Notes under the pieces: generated by a model
What the model was told of the DNA's origin: nothing
Databases searched by the model: none
Seen by the model: only the letters and a program-made list of their open reading frames with translations
Source of the DNA: an uncultured Prevotellaceae bacterium
Lineage (GTDB): Bacteria > Bacteroidota > Bacteroidia > Bacteroidales > Bacteroidaceae
Direction of reading: 5' to 3'
Assembly: GCA_902780025.1 (NCBI GenBank)
Contig: CACZDV010000003.1
Coordinates: 59,642 to 123,641, forward strand
Length of the DNA stretch: 64,000 bases
Part shown: in pieces, positions 18,292-26,781 of the stretch
Layout of the letters: every line of letters begins with the position of its first letter
Position numbering within the stretch: the stretch's first letter is position 1
Position numbers and translations under genes: made by a program

Positions 18292-18813
18292 TTAATCTTT
18301 TTTAAGTCTTTCTTTAATAAAATTAATAATGTTTGACGTTTTTGTACGGTCTTTGATTCGTTTCTCGTCAGCAGATGCCAATGATGGGGGTTCCGTTAGT
18401 TTTTTCCAATGGACGGAGTAGAATTCAATGTCGGTTTCCATCTCCTTTTCATCGATCATGATGGAGCGAAGCAGGGCTACGACCTGTTGCTGGCCATCAA
18501 CGGGTTGCGTGGTTGTAAGCAGAAACATATCAATGCGACAAGCTTCGTTCAGCCTCATACTCAATGAGTCGTTGCTAAGTGCCGTCATAAGGCTCTTTCC
18601 TCCAAATTCGTTGGTCACTTCTGCCTTCATGTTGGATTCCATGAAGTCAATGCAGTCCAGACGGTTGGTCTTTGTCAGATAGGGTATCACCTCATCAGGC
18701 ATCTCGGCAAAGAGCGTCTTGACTGTCAGATTCTCAGCTTTGACCATTAATGCAGAGAACACGACAAGGGTCAGTGTAATAAGATGTCGGTATAGTAAAC
18801 ACATATTCATCAT
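18292..18813 (-). CDS. DUF3256 family exported protein
   Basis: The 173-residue protein has a signal-like N-terminus (hydrophobic run ending near VKAE at residue 27) and a body with LFAEMPDEVIPYLTKTNRLD and CIDFMESNM, typical of the Bacteroidales DUF3256 family. Function is unknown. It is the last gene of the ileS operon and overlaps rsmE by 4 bp, so translation is probably coupled. The C-terminus is lysine-rich. Confidence 0.82.
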   Translation of the reverse strand: MMNMCLLYRHLITLTLVVFSALMVKAENLTVKTLFAEMPDEVIPYLTKTNRLDCIDFMESNMKAEVTNEFGGKSLMTALSNDSLSMRLNEACRIDMFLLTTTQPVDGQQQVVALLRSIMIDEKEMETDIEFYSVHWKKLTEPPSLASADEKRIKDRTKTSNIINFIKERLKKD

Positions 18814-19544
18814 TTGCTTAAAGTTATTTGTTTGGCCAGTTGCATCATCATAACTGCCGAGAGTCCTGCCGTCTCTGTGCGCAGCCGGCTTTTTCCTAAA
18901 TCAACGGAGACGAAGCCGGCATCAACAGCCATACGAACCTCATCGATGCTGAAGTCACCCTCAGGGCCTACGAGTACCAAGGTGTCGTCGGAGGCTCCCA
19001 ACTGGCACAATTGGTCAAAGAGGTTTACGCGGGGAACTTCCTGATAACAGTGAGCAATGAATCGCTGTCCTGCAGGATGGTCGGCAATAAACTGTCGGAA
19101 AGAGGTCAACTCGTGTACCACAGGCATATAGGCCTTATGGCTCTGCTTGACAGCCGAAACGACAATTTTCTGTATACGCTCCGTCTTCAGGTTACGTCGC
19201 TCCGAGAACTGACAATTCAGGAAGGTGAGTTCATCGATGCCCACCTCGGTGGCCTTCTCCGTCATCCATTCTATGCGATCGGCCATCTTCGTAGGGGCTA
19301 TGGCCAGATGGACATGTCCCTCCCACTGACGTGGTTGCGGTAGGCGCTCTGTAATCTGATACGAACAATGATGGTTGGAAGCCAGCGTCAGTTCTGCACG
19401 ATAGAATCCCCCACGACCGTCCATCAGCATCAGTTCGTCACCCTCCTTCAGACGCAGTACACGGGTGGCGTGGCTGGCTTCCTCGGCAGGTAACTCGATC
19501 TGAGTCTCTGCTTCAGGGACGTAAAAGAAGCGTACTTCCTTCAT
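18810..19544 (-). CDS. rsmE: 16S rRNA (uracil-1498-N3)-methyltransferase RsmE
   Basis: The 244-residue protein has a PUA-like N-terminal part with SHATRVLRLKEGDEL and a C-terminal SPOUT domain with VGPEGDFSIDEV and LGKSRLRTETAGLSAV, the trefoil-knot SAM site. It methylates N3 of U1498 in the decoding region of 16S rRNA. It overlaps the genes on both sides by 4 bp (DUF3256 gene and the bifunctional nuclease gene). Confidence 0.95.
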   Translation of the reverse strand: MKEVRFFYVPEAETQIELPAEEASHATRVLRLKEGDELMLMDGRGGFYRAELTLASNHHCSYQITERLPQPRQWEGHVHLAIAPTKMADRIEWMTEKATEVGIDELTFLNCQFSERRNLKTERIQKIVVSAVKQSHKAYMPVVHELTSFRQFIADHPAGQRFIAHCYQEVPRVNLFDQLCQLGASDDTLVLVGPEGDFSIDEVRMAVDAGFVSVDLGKSRLRTETAGLSAVMMMQLAKQITLSK

Positions 19545-20086
19545 TGCTTGTTTCTCTTTTGCAGTTCTTCATGCAGATGCGATGCCAGACGATAGTTCTC
19601 CGTATCGATGGCACGTTGCAGTTCACGGTTCAGGTGCTCAGTATCGAGTGTGTTAATAGGGATAGAGATGCCTTGTGCCTCAAGCGTATAGGGCGTACAC
19701 TGTCTTCTCATGAGTCCCTCCTCCATATAGAAAGGAATCTTTGAGATATAGTGCAACAGTACTGCATCGCTCATCCGGATAGGTCTCAAGGTCAGGCTGC
19801 GTTTGTTGAGTAACGAGACGAGGTACTGGCCGTCAACGACATCGTAGACCATCAGTTCCAGCTCTCCCTTACCTTCACTTTGTAGCATCTGCATCAGCAC
19901 TTCGGGTAACATCAGCTGGTGTCCGGGCAGCCGGTTGAAGCGGATGGTCATCTGCTCCGTCATTGCCCTGTCGCAAATCACACAGATGGCCCTCTGCTCG
20001 TCGATGTCTGTGAGTCGGACGACGGAAAAACCGTCGCTCCCCACAATCTCGGACATATCCTTATAGAACAGCTGTACCCGATTCAT
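19541..20086 (-). CDS. Bifunctional nuclease (DUF151) with C-terminal UVR motif
   Basis: The 181-residue protein has the DUF151 domain in its first 130 residues (for example RMSDAVLLHYISKIPFYMEE, conserved in the family) and ends with a UVR-type helical hairpin (residues about 150-178, ENYRLASHLHEELQKRN). Plant and archaeal DUF151 proteins cleave RNA and DNA in vitro; the bacterial role is unclear. UVR motifs mediate protein contacts in UvrB and ClpC. It overlaps rsmE by 4 bp and lies 3 bp after the permease gene. Confidence 0.87.
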   Translation of the reverse strand: MNRVQLFYKDMSEIVGSDGFSVVRLTDIDEQRAICVICDRAMTEQMTIRFNRLPGHQLMLPEVLMQMLQSEGKGELELMVYDVVDGQYLVSLLNKRSLTLRPIRMSDAVLLHYISKIPFYMEEGLMRRQCTPYTLEAQGISIPINTLDTEHLNRELQRAIDTENYRLASHLHEELQKRNKQ

Positions 20087-20089
20087 GGA

Positions 20090-21409
20090 TTATGCCTGCT
20101 TTTTCTCAGGATGGAAAATCAATGCAAACAAGACTCCCACTACGAGAGCGAACGTAGCAAAAATGAACCAGCACGTCTGCCAGTCGCCCACAAGGAATCC
20201 ATTTTCCCAGGAACAATAGTGGTTGACGATCTCACCTGCGGCAAGTGTTCCGATGGTGGCTCCCAAACCGTTGGTCATCAGCATAAACAGTCCCTGGGCA
20301 GAAGCCTTCACAGAGGGTTCGCACATCTGGTCGACGAAGATACCACCTGACACATTGAAGAAATCGAAAGCCACACCGTAGACGATACATGACAGGATGA
20401 ATAGCAGCACACCAGGCATAGCCGGATTGCCGATGCCGAAGAAGCCGAAACGGAATACCCAAGCGAACATGGACATCAGCATGACCACCTTTATGCCGTA
20501 ACGCTTCAGGAAGAACGGAATCATCAGGATGCAGAGTGCCTCACTGACCTGTGAGATGGAAGTCAGCAACGTAGCATTGTTGGCCGCAAACGACGAGGCG
20601 ACAGCCGCATCAGCAGAACCCTTGAAACTGGTAATGAAGGGGCCTGCATAACCGTTGGTCACCTGAAGTGACATTCCCAACAAGGCTGAGAAGATGAAGA
20701 ACAGCGCCATCTGACGCGACTTGAACAACTTGAAGGCGTTCAATCCAAAACTCTCGGCTAATGACGCAGAAGCCTTCTTCTCTAACTTGCACTCAGGAAG
20801 TGCAACATAGCAGTAGACCAACAGCAGCAGACTCAGGAATCCAGAGACAAAGAACTGCATATAGGTGTACTGGAACTTATGGGCATTCTCAGAGAGGGTG
20901 AACGAGAAACCGCCGTCATCCCATACCGCACAATTGACGAACCACATCGTAGCAATAAAGCCTACGGTTCCCAGCACTCGGATAGGCGGGAAGTCCTTCA
21001 CCGTATCCATACCGTTGTTCTTCAGGATGGTAAAGGCTGTGGTGTTAGCCAGCGCGATGGTCGGCATAAAGAAGGCTACGCTAACCGTGTACATAGCGAT
21101 GAAGGCTCCCTTGTTGGGCAGTTCATTGCCAAAACCTGCCGAATAGCCCATCCACCAACAGCAAAGCATAGCAGCACCAGCTAACAGATGGCAAAGACCC
21201 AAGAGTCGCTGCGGCTGGATGTACCTGTCAGCCACAATACCCATGATGGTCGGCATGAAGATAGAAACAATGCCTTGGATAGCATAGAACCAGGAAATCT
21301 GGTCGCCAAGACCGGCTACTCCCAGATAGTTGCCCATACAGGTAAGATAAGCTCCCCATACGGCAAACTCCAGGAAGTTCATCAGAGCTAAGCGGAATTT
21401 CATATTCAT
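20090..21409 (-). CDS. Nucleoside permease, NupG-type MFS transporter
   Basis: The 439-residue protein has about 12 hydrophobic segments and the nucleoside:H+ symporter signatures: MKFRLALMNFLEFAVWGAYL at the start, GIVADRYIQPQRLLG between TM2 and TM3, and FFNVSGGIFVDQMCEP in the second half. It most likely imports nucleosides with protons. It overlaps the DUF4296 gene upstream by 4 bp and is part of the ileS operon, an unusual partner set that may reflect growth-linked expression. Confidence 0.9.
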   Translation of the reverse strand: MNMKFRLALMNFLEFAVWGAYLTCMGNYLGVAGLGDQISWFYAIQGIVSIFMPTIMGIVADRYIQPQRLLGLCHLLAGAAMLCCWWMGYSAGFGNELPNKGAFIAMYTVSVAFFMPTIALANTTAFTILKNNGMDTVKDFPPIRVLGTVGFIATMWFVNCAVWDDGGFSFTLSENAHKFQYTYMQFFVSGFLSLLLLVYCYVALPECKLEKKASASLAESFGLNAFKLFKSRQMALFFIFSALLGMSLQVTNGYAGPFITSFKGSADAAVASSFAANNATLLTSISQVSEALCILMIPFFLKRYGIKVVMLMSMFAWVFRFGFFGIGNPAMPGVLLFILSCIVYGVAFDFFNVSGGIFVDQMCEPSVKASAQGLFMLMTNGLGATIGTLAAGEIVNHYCSWENGFLVGDWQTCWFIFATFALVVGVLFALIFHPEKKQA

Positions 21410-22248
21410 AACGTTTTGGTTTTTAGTGTGTCTATAGGTTGTTTTTTATCCGTGGCCACCGAATCCTTCGGCTGCTCTTTCTTGCGGAACTTTATCAGGC
21501 GAATGTTCTTGATGGCCATCAGCTTCATGGTCGTCGTCATCTCCTTTTCCAACGGCATATAGATGAAACCGCGGATTTCCTTCACCTTTCGGTTCGCCAC
21601 CTCGGGTATCATCAACTGGGTGATGCCAGAACTGCCAATGGTGATGTTCTTACTAACTATAGTGTCATTATCGTATCGCATCGATATGACGGCCTGCGAA
21701 TTGCGTACACCGTTCTGCATGATGAACTCTGAATTAACCATAAACAGGAAAGAGTCGCCCTTGCTAAAGGTCGAATCTGGCATCTGAACGAAGTCATAGC
21801 GGTTATACGGAGCATAGGGAATCAGCATCATTGAGAGATTGCCTTTCCAGATATCGGCCGTGTCACCGCTATTGTTTACTTGAGCATAATGTACGACTGC
21901 GCCCTCTGATGCTCCCTGTTCCAATGCCTCATCAGCCAAGCGTTTGGCAACGCGCTTGTACATATCGCCAAAACGATCGGCACGGATATAGTAGTAAACC
22001 AACGAGGAATCAAATTCGGCCTTTGTCACCCCGTGTTTCTCCAATACGGCAGCAAAGTAGAGTGTCTGCTTGAAGTCATGCTGATCGTCATTCAGTTCCA
22101 AGTTCTCAGCCATAGCCTGCGCAATATGATAGTCATATAAGATATCCTCCATGTCGCCAGGCTGAATATACTCCGAGGGAACACGAGGCTTGCACGACAG
22201 CATTAGCAGAGTAGCTGCAAGAACTATATATAACAGGTGTCTATTCAC
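21406..22248 (-). CDS. DUF4296 lipoprotein
   Basis: The 280-residue product has a lipoprotein signal (LLMLSC, Cys at about residue 19) followed by a helical region PSEYIQPGDMEDILYDYHIAQ, the DUF4296 signature of Bacteroidetes. The C-terminal half is beta-rich and ends in a charged, proline-containing tail. Function is unknown. It lies directly after lspA (overlap 8 bp), the peptidase that would process its own signal peptide. Confidence 0.85.
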   Translation of the reverse strand: MNRHLLYIVLAATLLMLSCKPRVPSEYIQPGDMEDILYDYHIAQAMAENLELNDDQHDFKQTLYFAAVLEKHGVTKAEFDSSLVYYYIRADRFGDMYKRVAKRLADEALEQGASEGAVVHYAQVNNSGDTADIWKGNLSMMLIPYAPYNRYDFVQMPDSTFSKGDSFLFMVNSEFIMQNGVRNSQAVISMRYDNDTIVSKNITIGSSGITQLMIPEVANRKVKEIRGFIYMPLEKEMTTTMKLMAIKNIRLIKFRKKEQPKDSVATDKKQPIDTLKTKTL

Positions 22249-22873
22249 GCTTCAGACTGATTTGACTGATTTCCTTACGATAGAATAACAACAGTAACAC
22301 AACGCCAACAGATATGTTGGCATCGGCAAAGTTAAAGACGGGACTGAAAAAGACAAACTCGTCACCTCCCCAGAAAGGCATCCATTCAGGCCAAGTAGTG
22401 ACAATCAGCGGGAAATAGAACATATCGACCACCTTGCCCATCAGGAATGGCGCATAACCTGTGCCGAAAGGAACAAGGAACGATAGGTAGTGGGGGGAAG
22501 AGGCGTTAAAGACAAGACCATAGAACATACAGTCTATCAAGTTGCCGACGGCACCGGCAAACACCATTGCCAGGCAAACGATGTAGCCCGTAGGCGCCTT
22601 CTTCCGCACCTGCAGCCACAGGTAATAGCCTAACAATCCGATGGCAGCAATACGAAATAGCGACAAGGCTAACTTGGAGCCTATCTGCATGCCATAGGCC
22701 ATACCGTTGTTTTCAATGAACGAGATGTAGAACCAGTCGAAGATGCGGATGCTCTCGTGGAGCGTCATATTGGTCTTGACCCATATCTTAATAAGCTGGT
22801 CAATAACAATGGCGCTGACAACGACAATCGCTGCCAGCCAGCCATCGGTAATGATACGTCTCTGTCCGTTCAC
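22241..22873 (-). CDS. lspA: Lipoprotein signal peptidase (signal peptidase II)
   Basis: The 210-residue membrane protein has four main hydrophobic segments. The catalytic aspartates fall in AGAVGNLIDC and FNFADANISVG, the two conserved blocks of LspA; the early block has IDQLIKIWV. The position after the first Asp is Cys instead of the Arg found in E. coli, which is common outside Proteobacteria. It cleaves prolipoprotein signals at the inner membrane. It is longer than the E. coli enzyme (about 165 residues) because of an insert between residues 120 and 160. It overlaps the DksA-like gene by 4 bp. Confidence 0.95.
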   Translation of the reverse strand: MNGQRRIITDGWLAAIVVVSAIVIDQLIKIWVKTNMTLHESIRIFDWFYISFIENNGMAYGMQIGSKLALSLFRIAAIGLLGYYLWLQVRKKAPTGYIVCLAMVFAGAVGNLIDCMFYGLVFNASSPHYLSFLVPFGTGYAPFLMGKVVDMFYFPLIVTTWPEWMPFWGGDEFVFFSPVFNFADANISVGVVLLLLFYRKEISQISLKRE

Positions 22874-23253
22874 TTCTTCTCCATCATTTTCGACTCGACG
22901 CTGAGTGTGGCATGCGGCACAGCCTTCAGGCGCTCCTTGGGAATGAGTTTACCCGTCAAGCGGTCAATGCCGTATGTCTTGTTCTCAATGCGCACCAGTG
23001 CAGCCTTCAGTCCTTGAATGAACTTCTGCTGACGAGCAGCCATCGTGATAATCTCCTCCTTCGACTGAGTGGCACTACCCTCCTCCAGTGCTTTGTACGT
23101 AGGAGATGTGTCATCGACATCGTTAGAGTCCTGATTGGTTATGACGGCCATCATCTGGTCATAGTCGCGTTTGGCAAGAGCAAGTTTCTCATTAATGATT
23201 GTGCGGAACTCCTGGAGTTCTTCGTCACTGTAGCGTGTCTTTTCTGTTTCCAT
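22870..23253 (-). CDS. TraR/DksA-family regulator without zinc-finger cysteines
   Basis: The 127-residue protein has the DksA/TraR layout: a long helical hairpin (residues about 8-85) and a C-terminal block TYGIDRLTGKLIPKERLKAV that aligns with the zinc finger TYG.C..TG..I...RL. The whole protein contains no cysteine, so the C4 zinc site is gone; the position after YGI is Asp. DksA-like proteins enter the secondary channel of RNA polymerase. Cysteine-poor forms are known in several bacteria and can remain functional. It lies between ileS (gap 9 bp) and lspA. Confidence 0.88.
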   Translation of the reverse strand: METEKTRYSDEELQEFRTIINEKLALAKRDYDQMMAVITNQDSNDVDDTSPTYKALEEGSATQSKEEIITMAARQQKFIQGLKAALVRIENKTYGIDRLTGKLIPKERLKAVPHATLSVESKMMEKK

Positions 23254-23262
23254 TTTGTATGA

Positions 23263-26200
23263 TTAGTTTTTGGTTATTTTAATGTTCAGTTTAAAATCGT
23301 CGAAGTCAACCTCAGTACCGTCGTTTGGAGCGATGGTGATGTCGTCGGCCAGTACCTGAGTCTTGATGTACTCACCGAAGACCTCCACCGACTTCTCCAC
23401 CTCGGCATTGGGAGCTAAGGTGATGTTGATGCGGTCGGTAATCTCCAATCCACTCTCCTTACGGATGTTCTGTACGCGGTTGATGATTTCACGGGCCATA
23501 CCCTCCTGACGCAACTCGTCAGTGAGTTCCACTTCAAGGGCCACGGTGAGCGAGCCTTCGTTTGAGACGAGCCAACCGGGGATGTCCTCACTGATAATCT
23601 CAACGTCGGCAGCCTCCACTGTCAGATTCTGCCCCTCAACATTGATATCAATGGAACCGTTGGTTTCCAATTCAGCTATCTGATCCTGTGACAGGGCATC
23701 AACAGCAGCGGCAACAGCCTTCATCAGCTTGCCGAACTTCTTTCCCATCGTCCTGAAGTTACACTTCACCTTCTTGACGAGAATTCCCTGACCCTCAACG
23801 AATTTCAGTTCCTTGACGTTCACCTCGTTCATGATGAGCTGCTTGACGGCCTCGATGTGCTTCTTCTGTTCCTCGGTAGCAGGCACCATGATAGCCTGCA
23901 GCGGCTGGCGTACCTTGATATTCACCTTACGACGCAGGGCGAGTACCATCGAGGTAATCTTCTGGGCCATCTCCATGCGGGCCTCAAGATCCTTGTCTAT
24001 CAGGCTCTCGTCGGCTACGGGGAAATTATCTAAGTGTACGCTGTCCTTCACGCCGCCAAGGTCTTTGTAGAGCTGGTCGGCATAGAACGGTGCGAACGGT
24101 GCCATCAGCTTCGAGACGGTCATCAGACAGGTGTAGAGGGTATCGTAAGCTGAGCGTTTGTCATCGCTCATGTCCTTACCCCAGAAGCGCTTACGGTTCA
24201 GACGGACGTACCAGTTAGAGAGGTCGTCATTGACGAAAGCGTCGATGAGGCGGCCTGCACGGGTCGGGTCGAAGTTGTCGAGCTCCTTCTGTACGCCCTT
24301 GATGAGGGTGTTGAGGCAGCTGAGGATCCAGCGGTCGATCTCAGGCTGAGACTCATGGGCCCCATTAGCCCCATTAGGCTCATACCCATCCACATTAGCA
24401 TAGAGGGCGAAGAAGCTATACGTATTATATAAGGTGCCAAAGAACTTGCGGCGCACCTCGTCGACACCCTCGGGGTCGAACTTCAGGTTGTCCCACGGTT
24501 CTGAGTTGGTCAGCATATAGAAGCGGACAGCATCCGTGCCATACTTCTCAATCATCTCGAAGGGATTCACCACGTTGCCCACGTGCTTCGACATCTTGTT
24601 ACCTTTGGCATCAAGCACCAAACCGGTGGAGATGACATTCTTGAAGGCTACGGAGTCGAAAATCATGGTGGCAATGGCGTGCAGCGTGAAGAACCAGCCG
24701 CGCGTCTGATCGACACCCTCGTTGATGAAGTCGGCGGGGAAGGCCTCGCGCTTGTCAATCAGGTCGCGATTCTCGAACGGATAGTGTACCTGAGCGTAGG
24801 GCATCGAACCGGAGTCGAACCACACGTCAATGAGGTCGGTCTCACGCTTCATGGGCTTGCCCTCGTCGCTGACGAGCACGATGTTGTCCACGTATGGGCG
24901 GTGCAGGTCAATGCGGTCGTAGTTCTCCTTCGACATATCGCCGGGCACGAAGCCTTTTGCCTTCAGCGGGTTCTCGGCCATGATGCCTGCCTCGACAGCC
25001 TTTTCTATCTCGTTGTAAAGTTCCTCGACAGAACCGATGCACTTTTCAGCCTTGCCTTCCTCGTCGCGCCAGATAGGCAGCGGTGTACCCCAGAAGCGGC
25101 TGCGTGAAAGATTCCAGTCGTTCAGGTTTTCAAGCCAGTTGCCGAAGCGGCCTGTACCTGTTGACTCCGGCTGCCAGTTGATGGTCTTGTTAAGCTCGAA
25201 CATACGCTCCTTCTTAGCCGTCGAACGGATGAACCACGAGTCAAGCGGATAGTAGAGTACGGGCTTGTCCGTACGCCAGCAGTGTGGATAATTATGGGTA
25301 TGTTTCTCTATCTTGAATACCTTGTCCTGAGCCTTCAGGTCCATGCAGATAGAGATGTCCAACGTCTCGTCCTTGTCGGTCAGCGTGTCGTCATAGGCGT
25401 TCTTCACGTAACGGCCTGCAAACTTGTTCCATTCCTCGATGTTCACATAATTCTTAACGAACTCCGGGTCGAGGTCTTCGATGATGAAGTACTTACCCTG
25501 CAGGTCCACCACGGGACGCTCATTACCCTTCTTGTCAATCAGCACGATGGGACAGATGCCGGCCTTCTTGGCCACAAAGGCATCGTCAGCACCGAAGTTG
25601 GGGGCGATATGCACGATACCGGCACCGTCTTCCGTCGTCACGTAGTCACCAGGGATGACACGGAAGGCGTCGCCCATAGGCTTGATGGCGGGCATCAGCT
25701 GCTCATACTCCATGCCGACGAGGTCGGTACCCTTGTAGCGGGCCACGATACGGTAAGGCACAAATTTGTCGCCCTTCTTGAACTCAGGCATCTCACCACC
25801 GTCGGTGATCTCGCCAGCCGTGGGCAGATAGGCTGCCAGACGGGCTTCGGCCAAAACGACGGTAATCTTCTCGGCGCTGTAGGGGTTATAAGTCTCTACG
25901 GCCACATAGTCAATCTTCGGACCTACGCAGAGTGCCGAGTTGGCTGCCAAGGTCCAGGGAGTGGTTGTCCACGCCATAAAATAAGGTGTGCCCCACCCTG
26001 TCATCTCAGGCTTCGGGGTCTTCATCTTGAACAACGCCGTACACGTCGTGTCCTTCACGTCGCGGTAGCAGCCGGGCTGGTTCAGCTCATGGCTCGACAG
26101 TCCCGTACCGGCGGCTGGTGAGTACGGCTGGATGGTGTAGCCCTTGTACAGCAGATCTTTCCCGTAGAGCTGCTTCAGCAGCCACCACAGCGTCTCGATA

Positions 26201-26685
26201 TACTTGTTGTCATAGGTGATATAAGGATTGTCGAGGTCAACGAAGTAGCCGATGCGTTCCGTCAGGTCACGCCACTCAGCAGTAAACTTCATGACGTTCT
26301 CGCGGCACTTGTGGTTGTAGTCCTCGGTCGAGATGTATTTCTCCGACTCCTTATTGTCAATGTCGGCCTTGGTGATGCCTAACTCCTTTTCAACGCCTAA
26401 CTCGACGGGCAGTCCATGAGTGTCCCATCCGGCCTTGCGCTTCACCTGCATACCCTGCATAGTCTTATAGCGGTTGAAGGTATCCTTGATAGTACGTGCC
26501 AGCACATGGTGGATGCCGGGATGGCCGTTGGCCGAGGGAGGACCCTCGAAGAATACAAACTGTGGACAGCCCTCGCGCTCGTCGATGGAGCGCCAGAAGA
26601 TGTTCTTCTTCTTCCACATCTGCAGCACGTCATTATTCGTCTGCGTCAGGTTCAAGCCGTTGTGTTCGGCAAATCTCTTGCTCAT
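23263..26685 (-). CDS. ileS: Isoleucyl-tRNA synthetase
   Basis: The 1140-residue class I synthetase has the HIGH-type motif HPGIHH at residues 55-60 and a KMSK loop reading KMSKHVGN near residue 698. The opening block with KAGWDTHGLPVELGVEKELGI and the length place it in the long, eukaryote-like IleS2 group, which is intrinsically less sensitive to mupirocin than the short group; this is family knowledge, not tested here. The editing domain has WTTTPWTLAAN. It charges tRNA-Ile and is the first gene of an eight-gene leftward operon. A full promoter lies at 26726-26756. Confidence 0.97.
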   Translation of the reverse strand: MSKRFAEHNGLNLTQTNNDVLQMWKKKNIFWRSIDEREGCPQFVFFEGPPSANGHPGIHHVLARTIKDTFNRYKTMQGMQVKRKAGWDTHGLPVELGVEKELGITKADIDNKESEKYISTEDYNHKCRENVMKFTAEWRDLTERIGYFVDLDNPYITYDNKYIETLWWLLKQLYGKDLLYKGYTIQPYSPAAGTGLSSHELNQPGCYRDVKDTTCTALFKMKTPKPEMTGWGTPYFMAWTTTPWTLAANSALCVGPKIDYVAVETYNPYSAEKITVVLAEARLAAYLPTAGEITDGGEMPEFKKGDKFVPYRIVARYKGTDLVGMEYEQLMPAIKPMGDAFRVIPGDYVTTEDGAGIVHIAPNFGADDAFVAKKAGICPIVLIDKKGNERPVVDLQGKYFIIEDLDPEFVKNYVNIEEWNKFAGRYVKNAYDDTLTDKDETLDISICMDLKAQDKVFKIEKHTHNYPHCWRTDKPVLYYPLDSWFIRSTAKKERMFELNKTINWQPESTGTGRFGNWLENLNDWNLSRSRFWGTPLPIWRDEEGKAEKCIGSVEELYNEIEKAVEAGIMAENPLKAKGFVPGDMSKENYDRIDLHRPYVDNIVLVSDEGKPMKRETDLIDVWFDSGSMPYAQVHYPFENRDLIDKREAFPADFINEGVDQTRGWFFTLHAIATMIFDSVAFKNVISTGLVLDAKGNKMSKHVGNVVNPFEMIEKYGTDAVRFYMLTNSEPWDNLKFDPEGVDEVRRKFFGTLYNTYSFFALYANVDGYEPNGANGAHESQPEIDRWILSCLNTLIKGVQKELDNFDPTRAGRLIDAFVNDDLSNWYVRLNRKRFWGKDMSDDKRSAYDTLYTCLMTVSKLMAPFAPFYADQLYKDLGGVKDSVHLDNFPVADESLIDKDLEARMEMAQKITSMVLALRRKVNIKVRQPLQAIMVPATEEQKKHIEAVKQLIMNEVNVKELKFVEGQGILVKKVKCNFRTMGKKFGKLMKAVAAAVDALSQDQIAELETNGSIDINVEGQNLTVEAADVEIISEDIPGWLVSNEGSLTVALEVELTDELRQEGMAREIINRVQNIRKESGLEITDRINITLAPNAEVEKSVEVFGEYIKTQVLADDITIAPNDGTEVDFDDFKLNIKITKN
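24360..24377. repeat. Tandem CCCCATTAG repeat inside ileS
   Basis: Two exact copies of CCCCATTAG in tandem, flanked by ATGGG and GGCTCATACCC. They encode the PNGANGA part of an IleS linker. Such simple repeats are usually intergenic in this phylum; here it keeps the frame. Confidence 0.6.
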
Positions 26686-26725
26686 TTCTATTCCTATTTT
26701 ATGAGGTTTCTCAGTTTAAGATGTG

Positions 26726-26756
26726 CAAAGGTACGATAATTTCCTGACACCACCAA
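26726..26756 (-). promoter_or_regulatory. Promoter of the ileS operon
   Basis: Minus-strand TACCTTTG (26726-26733) with TTG (26754-26756) at a 20-bp spacing. The ileS ATG is about 40 bp downstream. Confidence 0.7.
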
Positions 26757-26781
26757 AAATATAAATATATTTTAAGTGAAA

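Noticed and set aside
25282-26121. 279-residue rightward frame opposite ileS
   Set aside because: Antisense shadow of the conserved synthetase; no promoter or family match.
26686-26760. T-box or other leader control of ileS
   Set aside because: The predicted leader is only about 35 nt with no stem-loop structure.
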